From Dyella amyloliquefaciens (GTDB lineage Bacteria; Pseudomonadota; Gammaproteobacteria; Xanthomonadales; Rhodanobacteraceae): a stretch of DNA of 64,000 nucleotides. The notes beneath the pieces were generated by a model, which was not told the DNA's origin, searched no databases, and worked only from the letters and a program-made list of their open reading frames with translations. This document shows positions 63,018 through 64,000 of the stretch, piece by piece. Position numbers and translations under genes: made by a program. The number at the start of each line of letters is the position of its first letter. The first letter of the stretch is position 1. The DNA lies in contig NZ_SAYT01000010.1 in assembly GCF_004296575.1 (NCBI RefSeq), positions 54,272-118,271 on the forward strand, written 5' to 3'.

Positions 63018-63091
63018 GCGGGAGTAGTTCAATGGTAGAACATCAGTTTTCCAAACTGATTACGCGGGTTCGATTCCCGCCTTCCGCTCCA
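63018..63091 (+). tRNA. tRNA-Gly (TCC)
   Basis: A 74-nt cloverleaf with acceptor GCGGGAG/CTTCCGC, anticodon TCC in the loop TTTCCAA, T-loop GTTCGATTC and encoded CCA. Confidence 0.97.
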
Positions 63092-63114
63092 TTGGCTCTC
63101 GTTTGTTTTGCAGT

Positions 63115-63190
<76 letters not shown>

Positions 63191-63253
63191 TCTCACCGCG
63201 GTCCGCGGGTATTTCCACTTTTCTTCATTCGACTCCATCGGGGTTTTAGACGT
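63191..63253. other. tRNA-Thr to tuf leader
   Basis: 63 bp of AT-richer sequence between the last tRNA and tuf. No separate promoter is evident, consistent with processing of a common tRNA-tuf transcript. Confidence 0.45.
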
Positions 63254-64000
63254 ATGGCAAAGGGTAAATTCGAACGCACCAAGCCGCACGTCAACGTCGG
63301 CACGATTGGTCACGTGGACCACGGCAAGACGACGCTGACGGCCGCACTGACCAAGGTCGGCGCAGAGCGCTTCGGTGGCGAATTCAAGGCGTATGACGCG
63401 ATCGACGCGGCGCCGGAAGAAAAGGCGCGTGGTATCACGATCTCGACCGCGCACGTCGAATACGAATCGCCGAACCGCCACTACGCCCACGTGGACTGCC
63501 CGGGCCACGCCGACTACGTGAAGAACATGATCACGGGTGCGGCGCAGATGGACGGCGCGATCCTGGTGTGCTCGGCCGCTGACGGCCCGATGCCGCAGAC
63601 CCGCGAACACATCCTGCTGTCGCGTCAGGTCGGCGTGCCGTACATCGTCGTGTTCCTGAACAAGGCCGACATGGTGGACGACGCCGAGCTGCTCGAGCTG
63701 GTCGAGATGGAAGTGCGCGAACTGCTGAGCAAGTACGACTTCCCGGGCGACGACACCCCGATCATCAAGGGTTCGGCCAAGCTGGCGCTGGAAGGCGACC
63801 AGTCGGAAATCGGCGTGCCGGCGATCATCGCCCTCGTCGAAGCCCTGGACAGCTACATTCCGGAGCCGCAGCGCGCCATTGACCAGCCGTTCCTGATGCC
63901 GGTCGAAGACGTGTTCTCGATCTCGGGCCGCGGCACCGTGGTGACCGGTCGTATCGAGCGCGGCATCATCAAGGTTGGTGACGAAGTCGAAGTGGTCGGC
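63254..64000 (+). CDS. tuf: elongation factor Tu, partial at window edge
   Basis: The first 249 residues of EF-Tu; the gene runs off the window. GTPase motifs: [10 protein letters not shown] (about 19-28), [13 protein letters not shown] (switch I), [18 protein letters not shown] (switch II) and NKADM. Domain 2 begins with [33 protein letters not shown]-Tu carries aminoacyl-tRNA to the ribosome. The arrangement tRNA-Tyr-Gly-Thr-tuf is the classical tufB locus, normally followed by tRNA-Trp and secE-nusG. The ribosome site before the ATG at 63254 is weak. Confidence 0.98.
   Translation, partial: MAKGKFERTKPHVNVGTIGHVDHGKTTLTAALTKVGAERFGGEFKAYDAIDAAPEEKARGITISTAHVEYESPNRHYAHVDCPGHADYVKNMITGAAQMDGAILVCSAADGPMPQTREHILLSRQVGVPYIVVFLNKADMVDDAELLELVEMEVRELLSKYDFPGDDTPIIKGSAKLALEGDQSEIGVPAIIALVEALDSYIPEPQRAIDQPFLMPVEDVFSISGRGTVVTGRIERGIIKVGDEVEVVG

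Overview
The window looks like a chromosomal segment of a high-GC gammaproteobacterium of the order Xanthomonadales, most likely family Rhodanobacteraceae (Dyella, Luteibacter or Rhodanobacter type). The grounds are strong GC third-position bias, the xanthomonad-type chemotaxis cluster, the gene order hemA-prfA / TPR lipoprotein-lolB-ispE-tRNA-Gln-prs-rplY-pth-ychF, and tRNA-Tyr-Gly-Thr-tuf at the right edge. There is no plasmid, prophage, intact insertion sequence or CRISPR array. This is core chromosome with scattered small repeats. The species cannot be named from the sequence alone.

Layout. 0-3.4 kb: two divergent secreted beta-barrel-type proteins around an inverted repeat, then a DUF2252 protein. 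3.4-16.9 kb: a chemotaxis and flagellar block. An orphan fliK-like/flhB-C-like pair is transcribed leftward, and STAS-cheY-cheA-MCP-cheW-MCP-cheR-cheD-cheB-MCP-like-STAS runs rightward. Sigma-28 (FliA) type promoters can be read between the divergent units and upstream of cheW. 17-28.4 kb: mixed metabolic and envelope genes (TPR protein, cupin, DUF898-M48 pair, diguanylate cyclase, NUDIX, EamA exporter with its AraC regulator, 5'-3' exonuclease, nitroreductase, cytidine deaminase). 28.5-33.1 kb: transhydrogenase genes pntAA and pntAB-pntB, split by an oppositely oriented sigma factor/DUF3619/DUF3106 cassette. 33-46.5 kb: SufT, YdcH, two PPK2 kinases, a decayed peptidase tail, short asparaginase, AidB-like dehydrogenase, exported methyltransferase, a MocR-type regulator divergent from a transporter-like barrel, WrbA, YihY, TlpA and acylphosphatase. 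46.5-51.2 kb: SPINDLY-type glycosyltransferase, prfA, hemA. 51.2-58.8 kb: the lolB-ispE-prs-rplY-pth-ychF run. 58.9-61.6 kb: a SpoIIE/HATPase-STAS partner-switch module. 61.7-64 kb: acetyltransferase, thioesterase, three tRNAs and the start of tuf.

How the parts work together. The che genes supply a nearly complete CheA/CheY/CheW/CheR/CheB/CheD system without CheZ. Both full receptors end in a CheR/CheB-tethering type pentapeptide. The PPK2s link polyphosphate to nucleotide pools. The right third is housekeeping (haem, translation termination, isoprenoid, PRPP, ribosome).

The most unusual item is a single open reading frame in which a GNAT acetyltransferase domain is fused in frame to the N-terminus of IspE (53809-55203). 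Other items worth a look are the split pnt operon, five REP-like doublets, two compound hairpin repeats and the signal-peptide-bearing methyltransferase. I do not see a clearly new multigene system.
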